Below the pieces are notes generated by a model. It was given only the letters and a program-made list of their open reading frames with translations, was not told the origin of the DNA and did not search any database. From positions 1-35,386 of the forward strand of contig JBMFVX010000014.1 of NCBI GenBank assembly GCA_049965775.1: 35,386 nucleotides of DNA, given 5' to 3'. Origin of the DNA: JABEVB01 sp049965775. Lineage in GTDB: Bacteria > Planctomycetota > Phycisphaerae > WQYP01. Shown here piece after piece: positions 1 to 6,625 of the stretch (position 1 is the first letter of the stretch; each line of letters starts with the position of its first letter). The position numbers and the translations under genes are program-made.

Positions 1-185
1 CCTTAAGTTGTCGAACAACATCAGTCAGCGGAGCAATCCGCCCGTATACGTCAGAGCACTCTCGTCTGTCGGCTTGCAATAGCCGATGGGCCGCCTGCGG
101 TAACGCAGCGATGGGTGGCGTCCTTCAACATGTTTGGCGAAAGCCAACCTCGATTGATGTTCCATGTTCACTGTTAATTAAAAGG
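1..185. other. Unassigned left-edge sequence
   Basis: No gene can be supported here. On the + strand one frame is open from about position 7 to a TAA at 175-177, but it has no convincing start and an in-frame stop at 4-6, so it is not called. The strong terminator that follows implies a + strand transcript entering from the left, either the end of a cut gene or a non-coding RNA. Confidence 0.3.
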
Positions 186-223
186 CCGGCCGGTCTCTCA
201 CGAGACCGGCCGGTTCTTTTTTT
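186..223 (+). terminator. Rho-independent terminator
   Basis: A perfect 12-bp stem (186-197 paired with 202-213, left arm CCGGCCGGTCTC) closes a 4-base loop TCAC. It is followed by TTC and seven T (217-223). It would end a + strand transcript entering from the left edge. The minus strand has only a weak CCTTTT tail, so + is the likely direction. Confidence 0.85.
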
Positions 224-407
224 GCACCTAAAACTCTCCCCGCTCTCGTGCCACACGCTCTGGCCCTGCCTATCGCCGCTCCGCAACGCCGTTTACCCCA
301 GCGTGCGCTTGCCGGTGTCCCTGGCCGCCGGAAAAGCCGAAACATTAATACAAGTCCATGTGTGTTCCGGTTTGCAAACCACTTCGGCGAGTTGTAGTGT
401 GATGCAC

Positions 408-1380
408 ATGAACACCGCATACGCTGCTACCAACATTATGCGTTTGTGCCTGGTGTCGTTGGCGTGCCTGGTGCTGGGAATTGCGGGACCTGTACGTGCG
501 GCAGGCATGCGGGGCTATATCGTTAAACGCGATGTGCCGTACCTTCAACCTGTAAATCTGGCGCAAAGCGGCGATTTATATTTGCCCAAATCATCAGGTC
601 TGCGGCCGGCAGTTGTTTTAATTCATGGCGGCGGCTGGAGTGCCGGCAGCAACCACGACGGCGCGGTGAGTTTTCTTGCTCCGCATCTGGCTGCGCGTGG
701 CTGGGTAGTTTTTAATATCAACTATCGGTTGGTCAAGCAGGGCGGAGTGTTTCCCAATGATCTGGAAGATGTAAAAGATGCTCTCGCGTGGCTTACACTG
801 CATGCCGCCCGCTATCGTATTAATAGATCGAAAATAGTGCTGGTGGGTTTATCTGCCGGGGCGCATCTGTCGCTGATGGCTGCTTATACCATTAAGGCCA
901 GGCGATTTCCTGCGGTGCATTATCCAGCAGTTCCATTGCATGTGGCTGCGGCCGTGGGCTTTTATACCCCGACATACGCTTCGTACTTTGCGTCGCTGCC
1001 CAAAAAAATCCTGGGTGTATCAAACAATTGCCGCGTATGTTGATCCGTGGTTGCGAAAGCATCCGCACAGCGGCTTAAAAACTGCGGCTCCGCTGTTGTA
1101 TGCACCGGACGCAGTGCCGACGCTGTTGCTGCTGGGATCCGGCGACCATCTTGTGCCACCGGCGCAGACATATGCCATGGCCGCTGCGCTCACAAAGGCC
1201 TCGGTGCCCGTAAAAGTGGTGGTGGTGCCGGGAGTTGGCCACGGGTTTATGAGTTGGAAGTGCCCCGCGCGAGCGGCCGGGTGGCAGGCTCTAAAAGTGT
1301 ATCTCCATCGAATTAACGCACCGAGCCATACGACAGGGTCATTGCGATCTTTGCATGCGAAGCCGACAATGCATCAGTAG
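408..1380 (+). pseudogene. Secreted alpha/beta hydrolase (esterase/lipase family), frameshifted
   Basis: The gene is split between two frames near 1002-1030. The first part (from ATG 408) has a signal-peptide-like N-terminus (LACLVLGIAG), the oxyanion motif HGGGW and the nucleophile motif GLSAG. The second part, in the +1 frame, supplies the acid region (LLLGSGDHLVPP) and the catalytic histidine (VPGVGHGF). Neither part alone has a full triad, so the gene is broken or the sequence has an indel; an A7 run at 1002-1008 is the obvious suspect. The family is BD-FAE/carboxylesterase-like with unknown substrate. Start 408 is preferred because TTGCAA (372-377), a 17-base spacer and TAGTGT (395-400) lie just upstream. 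ATG 438 would also give a clean signal peptide. Confidence 0.75.
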
Positions 1381-1385
1381 CGCCA

Positions 1386-1410
1386 AGCCCCGCGAAACGA
1401 TCGCGGGGCT
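1386..1410 (+). repeat. Intergenic stem-loop repeat, copy 1
   Basis: A perfect 9-bp stem (AGCCCCGCG with CGCGGGGCT) has the 7-base loop AAACGAT. It lies 5 bases after the hydrolase stop codon. No T-run follows, so it is not a classical terminator. A second copy with the same loop pattern lies at 3552-3576; the two share 23 of 25 bases and both follow GCCA. Confidence 0.7.
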
Positions 1411-1543
1411 GGCGGCGCGATCAATACGTAAGGCATTTTGCATGGGCGATTCGCATCATGTTGGCTTATCAGTTCCTGCAGCGTTACCATAATCCATGCT
1501 TGATGGGTGGCGAATGGGCTGGCCCACGGCCAACGAGGGCCTT

Positions 1544-2383
1544 ATGGCAGGCAATGAGGCTTTACCGGCAGTTCGCCCGTCCAACGGAACTCCAAACTCT
1601 GTGGCACCGCGCATTTCGCCGTGGCTTTGGCATTGGTTTGGGCGCTACACGCGGCGTTATATCGTCCGGCATTTTGACTCGGTGCGGCTTTTGCAAACAG
1701 CAGCGCCACCGCAGCTTTCCGGCCCCGCAGTGATTTATCTTAATCACCCGAGCTGGTGGGACCCCATGATTGCTCTGCTTTTAGCGCAGCAATTTTACCC
1801 CACGCGCCGGCACTACGCTCCCATTGATGCGGTCGGCATCGGGCAATATCGCTTTCTGCAGAAGATTGGTTTTTTTCCGATAGAGGTAGCCTCGCGACGC
1901 TCTGGCCTGCAGTTTTTACGTATTGCAGAGAGCATACTTGGCGATAGCAACGCCACACTCTGGATGACACCGCAGGGCGCATTTAGCGATGTTCGCGTTC
2001 GCCCGCTGGCACTGCGCCCGGGACTGGCTCATCTGGCGCATCGGCTTGGCAATATCACCCTGGTGCCGCTGGCGCTTGAGTACCCGTACTGGAATCAAAA
2101 ACTGCCGCTGGCGTTGGCCGCATTTGGGCGAGCCATCCACACACAAACGCAGCCGCTACAACATGTGGAAGAATGGCACAAGCTCCTGGCCGCCGAGTTG
2201 GAAGGCATGCAAAATACGCTTGCGGAGGCGGCTATGCGCCGCAATCCCGACGAGTTTAGTATGGTGTTGCGCGGTCGCACGGGCATTGGCGGCATGTACG
2301 ACGTGTTCAGGCGCATAGCCGCAGCCCTTACCGGTCGCACGTTTACCTCTGCCCACCAGGATGGAGCCGCCAAACCGTCATGA
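1544..2383 (+). CDS. PlsC-family acyltransferase (lysophospholipid/glycolipid acyltransferase)
   Basis: A membrane-associated acyltransferase predicted to move an acyl chain onto a hydroxyl acceptor. The signature NHPSWWDP (the NHx4D catalytic motif) is clear, and TPQGAFSDVRVRP sits where family members have the EGTRS-like acceptor motif; the PQG form suggests a subfamily other than housekeeping PlsC. ATG 1544 is chosen because GAGGG lies 4 bases upstream; an in-frame ATG at 1496 would add 16 residues without a site. The stop overlaps the next start (ATGA), so it is translationally coupled to a family 2 glycosyltransferase. Such pairs occur in carotenoid glycoside or glycolipid clusters, where the acyltransferase esterifies the sugar; that role is inferred here. 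Confidence 0.8.
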   Translation: MAGNEALPAVRPSNGTPNSVAPRISPWLWHWFGRYTRRYIVRHFDSVRLLQTAAPPQLSGPAVIYLNHPSWWDPMIALLLAQQFYPTRRHYAPIDAVGIGQYRFLQKIGFFPIEVASRRSGLQFLRIAESILGDSNATLWMTPQGAFSDVRVRPLALRPGLAHLAHRLGNITLVPLALEYPYWNQKLPLALAAFGRAIHTQTQPLQHVEEWHKLLAAELEGMQNTLAEAAMRRNPDEFSMVLRGRTGIGGMYDVFRRIAAALTGRTFTSAHQDGAAKPS

Positions 2384-3510
2384 CTCTTGGGCTGCTCATT
2401 CTAAGTGCTTTGTCGTTGGCGGCCGCCGCCGTGCCGGCAATGCTGTTCCTGCGCAACTTGCCGTTGTTTCATAAGCCGGGCGCCCCGATGCTTGCGGGTG
2501 ATGGCCCAGCGGTTTCGGTATGCATTCCGGCACGTAACGAAGAGGCTGTGATTGCCCGTGTTATTGAATCGGTGCTGCAAAGCAACTGGCCAAAATTTGA
2601 ATTGCTAGTTCTTGATGACAACTCCACGGATGCCACAGCTGCCATCGTCAAATCATTTGTCGCCCGCGATAACCGCGTTAAACTCCATGCGGCACCGGCC
2701 CTTCCGCCCGGCTGGTGCGGTAAACAGCATGCCTGTTGGGTTTTGGCCGGCTTGGCCGCATATGAGGTGTTGCTGTTTCTGGATGCTGATGAATGGGTTG
2801 AGCCGCACGCAATAGGCTCTATTGTGAACTATCTGCAGGCTTCGCCTGCCGGCCTGATCAGCGGCTTTCCGCGGCAGAAAACCGTTACGCTGATAGAAAA
2901 GCTCGTGCTGCCGCTGATTCAGTTTGTGCTGTTGGGTTTTCTACCGCTGCATAAAATGCGTCAGAGCGTAAGCCCGGCGTATGCCGCCGGTTGCGGGCAG
3001 CTTTTCGCGGCCAAAAAGCACGCGTACTTTGCCGCCGGCGGGCATGAGGCGATAAAAGCCTCCCGGCACGACGGCCTGAAACTCCCGAGGGCGTTTCGTC
3101 GCGCCGGCGTCATGACCGATGTATTTGATGCCTCACAGCTCGTCACCTGCCGCATGTATCTATCGGGGGGTGAAGTGTTTACGGGCCTGGCAAAAAATGC
3201 GGTCGAAGCAATGGCGGCCCCTCGGCTGCTCGTTCCCGCGACGGCTATTCTGCTGCTGGGGCAGGTTGCTCCGTTTGTGTTGCTACCGATTGGCCTGGCA
3301 TTGGGCGATCCGTGGGCAGGCGCGATTGCGGCGGTGGCGGTGGTGCTGGCTTGGCTACCGCGATGGGTTGGCGTGCGTCGTTTTGGCCAGTCCGCGTTGG
3401 GGGCGTTGCTGCATCCGCTCGGTATAACACTGTTGCTGATCATTCAGTGGTATGCGCTGCTGCGTCATGTGATGGGCAAGCCCCTTCCATGGAAAGGGCG
3501 TTCGGCCTGA
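2380..3510 (+). CDS. Family 2 glycosyltransferase, membrane-bound (CrtQ/HpnB-like)
   Basis: A 376-residue inverting GT2 enzyme. It begins with a hydrophobic segment, followed by the nucleotide-sugar fold: VCIPARNEE, LDDNSTDAT and the metal-binding DADEW. HDGLKLPRAFRRAG lies near the expected acceptor region, and at least two hydrophobic helices form the C-terminus. This layout (N-terminal anchor, GT2 domain, C-terminal helices, about 380 residues) matches glycosyltransferases acting on carotenoids (CrtQ type) or hopanoids (HpnB type). No carotenoid or hopanoid gene is visible in the window, so the lipid substrate is open. It overlaps the acyltransferase by 4 bases and is followed by hairpin repeat copy 2. 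Confidence 0.8.
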   Translation: MTLGLLILSALSLAAAAVPAMLFLRNLPLFHKPGAPMLAGDGPAVSVCIPARNEEAVIARVIESVLQSNWPKFELLVLDDNSTDATAAIVKSFVARDNRVKLHAAPALPPGWCGKQHACWVLAGLAAYEVLLFLDADEWVEPHAIGSIVNYLQASPAGLISGFPRQKTVTLIEKLVLPLIQFVLLGFLPLHKMRQSVSPAYAAGCGQLFAAKKHAYFAAGGHEAIKASRHDGLKLPRAFRRAGVMTDVFDASQLVTCRMYLSGGEVFTGLAKNAVEAMAAPRLLVPATAILLLGQVAPFVLLPIGLALGDPWAGAIAAVAVVLAWLPRWVGVRRFGQSALGALLHPLGITLLLIIQWYALLRHVMGKPLPWKGRSA

Positions 3511-3551
3511 CGGTCTGCGTGTGCGAATAATTGAAATTGTTAATGTTGCCA

Positions 3552-3576
3552 GGCCCCGCGAAACTATCGCGGGGCT
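3552..3576 (+). repeat. Intergenic stem-loop repeat, copy 2
   Basis: GGCCCCGCG and CGCGGGGCT pair around the loop AAACTAT, with a perfect 8-bp core. It matches the copy at 1386-1410 in 23 of 25 bases and is likewise placed after a + strand coding unit (about 40 bases past the glycosyltransferase stop), without a T-run. Confidence 0.7.
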
Positions 3577-3600
3577 GATGCGTGCCGGCAAAAATAAAAA

Positions 3601-3740
3601 GCCGTGTGGAGGAGGGTAATTCCACACGGCCTGGCGGAGGAGGAAACGAGATTGGTGTGCACGGAGCAGATCTATCCTGGTACAGGCCTCCAACCTGACA
3701 ATCCAAAAGGAGAGGTCTGCACCACGCACCAAATTTTTCT
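3601..3740 (+). ncRNA. Candidate structured RNA, GGA-rich
   Basis: Several helices follow one another in a gene-free stretch. A perfect 10-bp hairpin lies at 3601-3610/3621-3630 (arm GCCGTGTGGA). A closing stem follows (GGTGTG 3654-3659 with CGCACC 3725-3730, then GCAGA 3666-3670 with TCTGC 3716-3720). It encloses two small hairpins (CCTG/CAGG 3676-3686; CCTC/GAGG 3687-3715). After the closing stem comes AAATTTTT (3731-3738), which suits termination on the + strand. Seven GGA triplets occur between 3608 and 3711. It does not match SRP, RNase P, tmRNA, 5S or a riboswitch as far as I can recognise. A minus-strand reading is possible, because the first hairpin would then be followed by a T-rich tail. 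Confidence 0.4.
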
Positions 3741-4159
3741 GCTCTCCCGGCGGGTTGCCTTCAACCCGTTACGCACTTGTATATTGCAAGCCGCGTGCCA
3801 GAAGATATTTTTGTGTGACCCGTTTGGCGTCTTGGCGGCGATGTAAGCCCGCAGGCGGCGCCAATGCCGATAAAAACCGATTCAAATTGAAACTAAACCA
3901 GCATTTTGCCCAATTTTTGGGTGCATTTGGCCCGTCGCCAAAATCCGCCGCGTCAATTCCATGCCCAATAACATCGCCCCTGGCTAAGTGCATTGGTTAA
4001 TTTGCAGGCAGAGCCGGCGTAATGTGCCCGCGATTGCGGCACTCACAGGGTAAACCTTCGGGGATAGCCGCTGGCGGCATTGCCGCCGCCTTCAGCGCCA
4101 TGCGTGATGTTCTTGGTTGGCTGGCCACTAACCGCATCAGCCGTTATTGTTATGCTGCC
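3741..4159. other. Gene-free stretch upstream of the NtrC-type regulator
   Basis: No coding region is supported. Visible structure is a perfect 7-bp hairpin CGGGTTG-CCTT-CAACCCG at 3751-3768 and a GGCGGC-ATT-GCCGCC hairpin at 4073-4087. No promoter or ribosome binding site stands out before the regulator start at 4160. An open frame from 4022 into the regulator carries no recognisable domain. Confidence 0.4.
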
Positions 4160-5575
4160 ATGAGTAAAGATAAAACTCCGAAAGTATTGGTTGTAGATGA
4201 TGAACTGGAACACGCCGACGCCATCAGCGAGGCGATTGTTCGCATCGGTTATTCGGTTCGCCAGGCGCATAACCTCGTCGAGGCCCGCAAAGCCCTGACA
4301 GATGATGAGTTCGACCTTGTCATTACCGACCTGCGCATGGACAACAAGCGCGACGGCTTTGAACTGCTGCAAACCGTCAAGCAGAACCATCCGCTCACCG
4401 AGGTAATTGTTGTTACCGCCTACGGTGACGTATCCATAGCGGTGGAGGCCATGCGCGAGGGCGCGTATGACTTTATTCAAAAGCCGCTGGACCTGGACTT
4501 AATTCGCTCGCAGGTGCGCCGCGCCGGCGAAAAGGTGCGTCTGGCCCGGCAGAACAGCACCCTGCAGCAGGCTCTGGATCATAAATTCGGCATGCCGGGC
4601 ATTATCGGCAACAGCGACTCAATGAAGCGCACGCTTCATCTTGTGCGGCAAATAGCGCCAACCAACATCAGCGTGCTGATTTTGGGCGAATCGGGCACCG
4701 GTAAAGAGCTTATAGCCCGCGCACTGCACCAGAACTCCCGGCGCAGCGGCGGACGGTTTGTAGCGCTCAACTGTGCCGGCCTGAATGAAAGCACGCTGGA
4801 GGATGAGCTTTTCGGCCATGTTCGCGGCGCGTTTACCGATGCCCGCGGAGACCGCATGGGGCGCTTTGAATATGCCGACGGCGGCACGCTTTTTTTAGAT
4901 GAAATCGGCGATATGCCTCTGACCATGCAGGCCAAGTTGCTGCGGGTGTTGCAGGATCAGCAGATTACGCGGTTAGGTTCCAACGAGCCGATTCAGGTGG
5001 ATGTGCGGTTTGTGGCGGCCACCAACAAAGACCTGGAGCATGCGATAAAAGAGCGCGAGTTTCGGGATGATTTATATTTTAGAATCAAAGGGGCCACCAT
5101 CCGCCTGCTGCCGCTGCGCCTGCGACGTGAAGACATTCCGCCATTAATTCAGTATGCCATTGAACGCAGCAGCGCCCGCATGGACAAAAAAATCGAAGGC
5201 ATAGACGCCGACGCCCGCAACATGCTTATTGCCTATGATTGGCCGGGCAATGTGCGTCAGCTTGAAAACGTTGTCGAAAATATGGTGGCCTTGGCCAACG
5301 GTCCAAGGCTTACCGCAGCCGACATACCGCCCGATTTACTGGGCCGCTATTCCGTCGAAACCGTCTCCACAGCGCTGGTGCCGGTGGGCCAAAGCTCGCA
5401 AACGACGGCTATCACCAGCCTGGCGGGCATGAACCTCGCCGAGCTGGAGCGCCAAGCCATTGAACGCACGCTGGAAATGGTTAACGGCAACCGCGAGCAG
5501 GCGGCCCAGATGCTGGGTATCGGCGAGCGCACGCTGTACCGAAAAATAAAAGAATATGGCCTTAAAGAAGAGTGA
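4160..5575 (+). CDS. NtrC-type response regulator with variant GAFTGA loop (GAFTDA)
   Basis: A 471-residue protein with three domains. The receiver (about 1-125) has the acidic pair D13/D14, phospho-acceptor D57 (VITDLRM), T86 and K108. The AAA+ domain (about 147-375) has Walker A GESGTGKE at 176-183 and Walker B TLFLDEIGD around 243-251, with FRDDLYFRI near the arginine finger. The C-terminus is a Fis-type helix-turn-helix (EQAAQMLGIGERTLYRKI). The sigma-54-contacting loop at 223-228 reads GAFTDA, with Asp in place of the second Gly. Start 4160 is chosen because the receiver begins right after it; 46 in-frame residues upstream show no domain. No histidine kinase is adjacent. ispF follows after 26 bases. 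Confidence 0.88.
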   Translation: MSKDKTPKVLVVDDELEHADAISEAIVRIGYSVRQAHNLVEARKALTDDEFDLVITDLRMDNKRDGFELLQTVKQNHPLTEVIVVTAYGDVSIAVEAMREGAYDFIQKPLDLDLIRSQVRRAGEKVRLARQNSTLQQALDHKFGMPGIIGNSDSMKRTLHLVRQIAPTNISVLILGESGTGKELIARALHQNSRRSGGRFVALNCAGLNESTLEDELFGHVRGAFTDARGDRMGRFEYADGGTLFLDEIGDMPLTMQAKLLRVLQDQQITRLGSNEPIQVDVRFVAATNKDLEHAIKEREFRDDLYFRIKGATIRLLPLRLRREDIPPLIQYAIERSSARMDKKIEGIDADARNMLIAYDWPGNVRQLENVVENMVALANGPRLTAADIPPDLLGRYSVETVSTALVPVGQSSQTTAITSLAGMNLAELERQAIERTLEMVNGNREQAAQMLGIGERTLYRKIKEYGLKEE

Positions 5576-5601
5576 TTGCGGTCTTACTTGAAAGAAACGT
5601 G

Positions 5602-6084
5602 ATGAACGACTACCGCGTGGGTATCGGCTACGACTTGCACCGAACCGAGTCTGGACGGCCGCTTGTGCTGGCCAATGTTACGGTGCCGCACTCATTTGGG
5701 CTTGCGGGCCATTCCGATGCCGATGTGGTGCTCCATGCGCTGATAGACGCGCTCACCGGAGCAGCCGGCCTGCCCGATGTGGGTGAAATGTTTCCGAATA
5801 CCGACCCGGCATATAAAGGGATAGATTCGGCCCGGCTGCTGACCGGCACGCTGCAGCGTCTGGCGCAAACCCGGTGGCGCATTGTAAATGTGGATGTGGT
5901 CATTATAGCGCAAACGCCCAAACTCTCGCCGCATAAGCCCGCCATGAAGGCTCGCCTGGCCCACCTGCTGGGCATTGAGCCGGATCGCATCAACCTCAAG
6001 GGTAAGACCAACGAACATGTTGACGCCGTTGGGCAGGAAAAGGCCATTGCGTGTCATTGCGTTGTTTTGCTGGCGGCGAGCTGA
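5602..6084 (+). CDS. ispF: 2-C-methyl-D-erythritol 2,4-cyclodiphosphate synthase
   Basis: Converts CDP-methylerythritol 2-phosphate to the cyclodiphosphate in the MEP isoprenoid pathway. The 160-residue protein is full length for the family. GYDLHR gives zinc ligands D11 and H13, and GHSDADVVLH gives H45; GLPDVGEMFPNTDP and the C-terminal KGKTNEHVDAVGQEKAIA match the family. ATG 5602 is chosen because homology starts there; an upstream in-frame start at 5572 overlaps the regulator stop and adds ten unlikely residues. It forms a + strand run with ruvC and ligA, 29 bases before ruvC. Confidence 0.95.
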   Translation: MNDYRVGIGYDLHRTESGRPLVLANVTVPHSFGLAGHSDADVVLHALIDALTGAAGLPDVGEMFPNTDPAYKGIDSARLLTGTLQRLAQTRWRIVNVDVVIIAQTPKLSPHKPAMKARLAHLLGIEPDRINLKGKTNEHVDAVGQEKAIACHCVVLLAAS

Positions 6085-6113
6085 CGCGGTTCATGCCGCT
6101 CAAGGAACAATCC

Positions 6114-6617
6114 ATGCGTATTTTGGGCATAGACCCCGGCCTGCGGCTTACCGGCTACGCCCTCGTGAGCGTGGTGCGAATGCGGCCGCAATTGGAGGAA
6201 GCGGGCGTTATTCGGCTGGCGCGTCATAAGGATATCGCCCCGCGGCTGGATGAATTGCACCGACAGGTGGCGGCATTGCTGGGCGAATACCCGTGTGATC
6301 GCGTTGCGGTCGAGCAGCTTTACGCCCACTACAAGCATCCGGCGACGGCCATTCTCATGGGGCACGCGCGTGGCGTGATTTTACTGGCGGCGCAGCAGGC
6401 GGGCGTGGCGGTGGTTAACATGCCCAGCACACTGGTGAAAAAAACGGTCACAGGTAATGGGCATGCCTCCAAGTCGCAAATACAGCGCAGCGTGGCGGCT
6501 TTATGCAAGCTGGCCAAGCCGCCGTCGCCCCCCGATGTGGCCGACGCCATCGCCATCGCCTGGACGCTCGCGCGGCAATTGCCGACGGCTGGCAGGCGGA
6601 GCGGCCGCTGGGTATAA
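6114..6617 (+). CDS. ruvC: Crossover junction endodeoxyribonuclease RuvC
   Basis: Holliday-junction resolvase that cuts four-way junctions as a dimer with RuvAB. Its 167 residues fit the family. The acidic catalytic set is visible: D7 in LGIDPG, E67 in VAVEQLY, and D141/D144 in PPDVADAIAIA. MPSTLVKKTVTGNGHASK corresponds to the DNA-binding region. ATG 6114 is supported by AAGGAA about 7 bases upstream and by family length. ligA follows after 8 bases, so the two repair genes are probably co-transcribed. No ruvA or ruvB is in the window. Confidence 0.95.
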   Translation: MRILGIDPGLRLTGYALVSVVRMRPQLEEAGVIRLARHKDIAPRLDELHRQVAALLGEYPCDRVAVEQLYAHYKHPATAILMGHARGVILLAAQQAGVAVVNMPSTLVKKTVTGNGHASKSQIQRSVAALCKLAKPPSPPDVADAIAIAWTLARQLPTAGRRSGRWV

Positions 6618-6625
6618 ACAGCATC

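Noticed and set aside
3604..3846. 80-codon + strand open frame in the region before the regulator
   Set aside because: It runs through the hairpins of the candidate RNA and encodes nothing recognisable; structure explains the region better.
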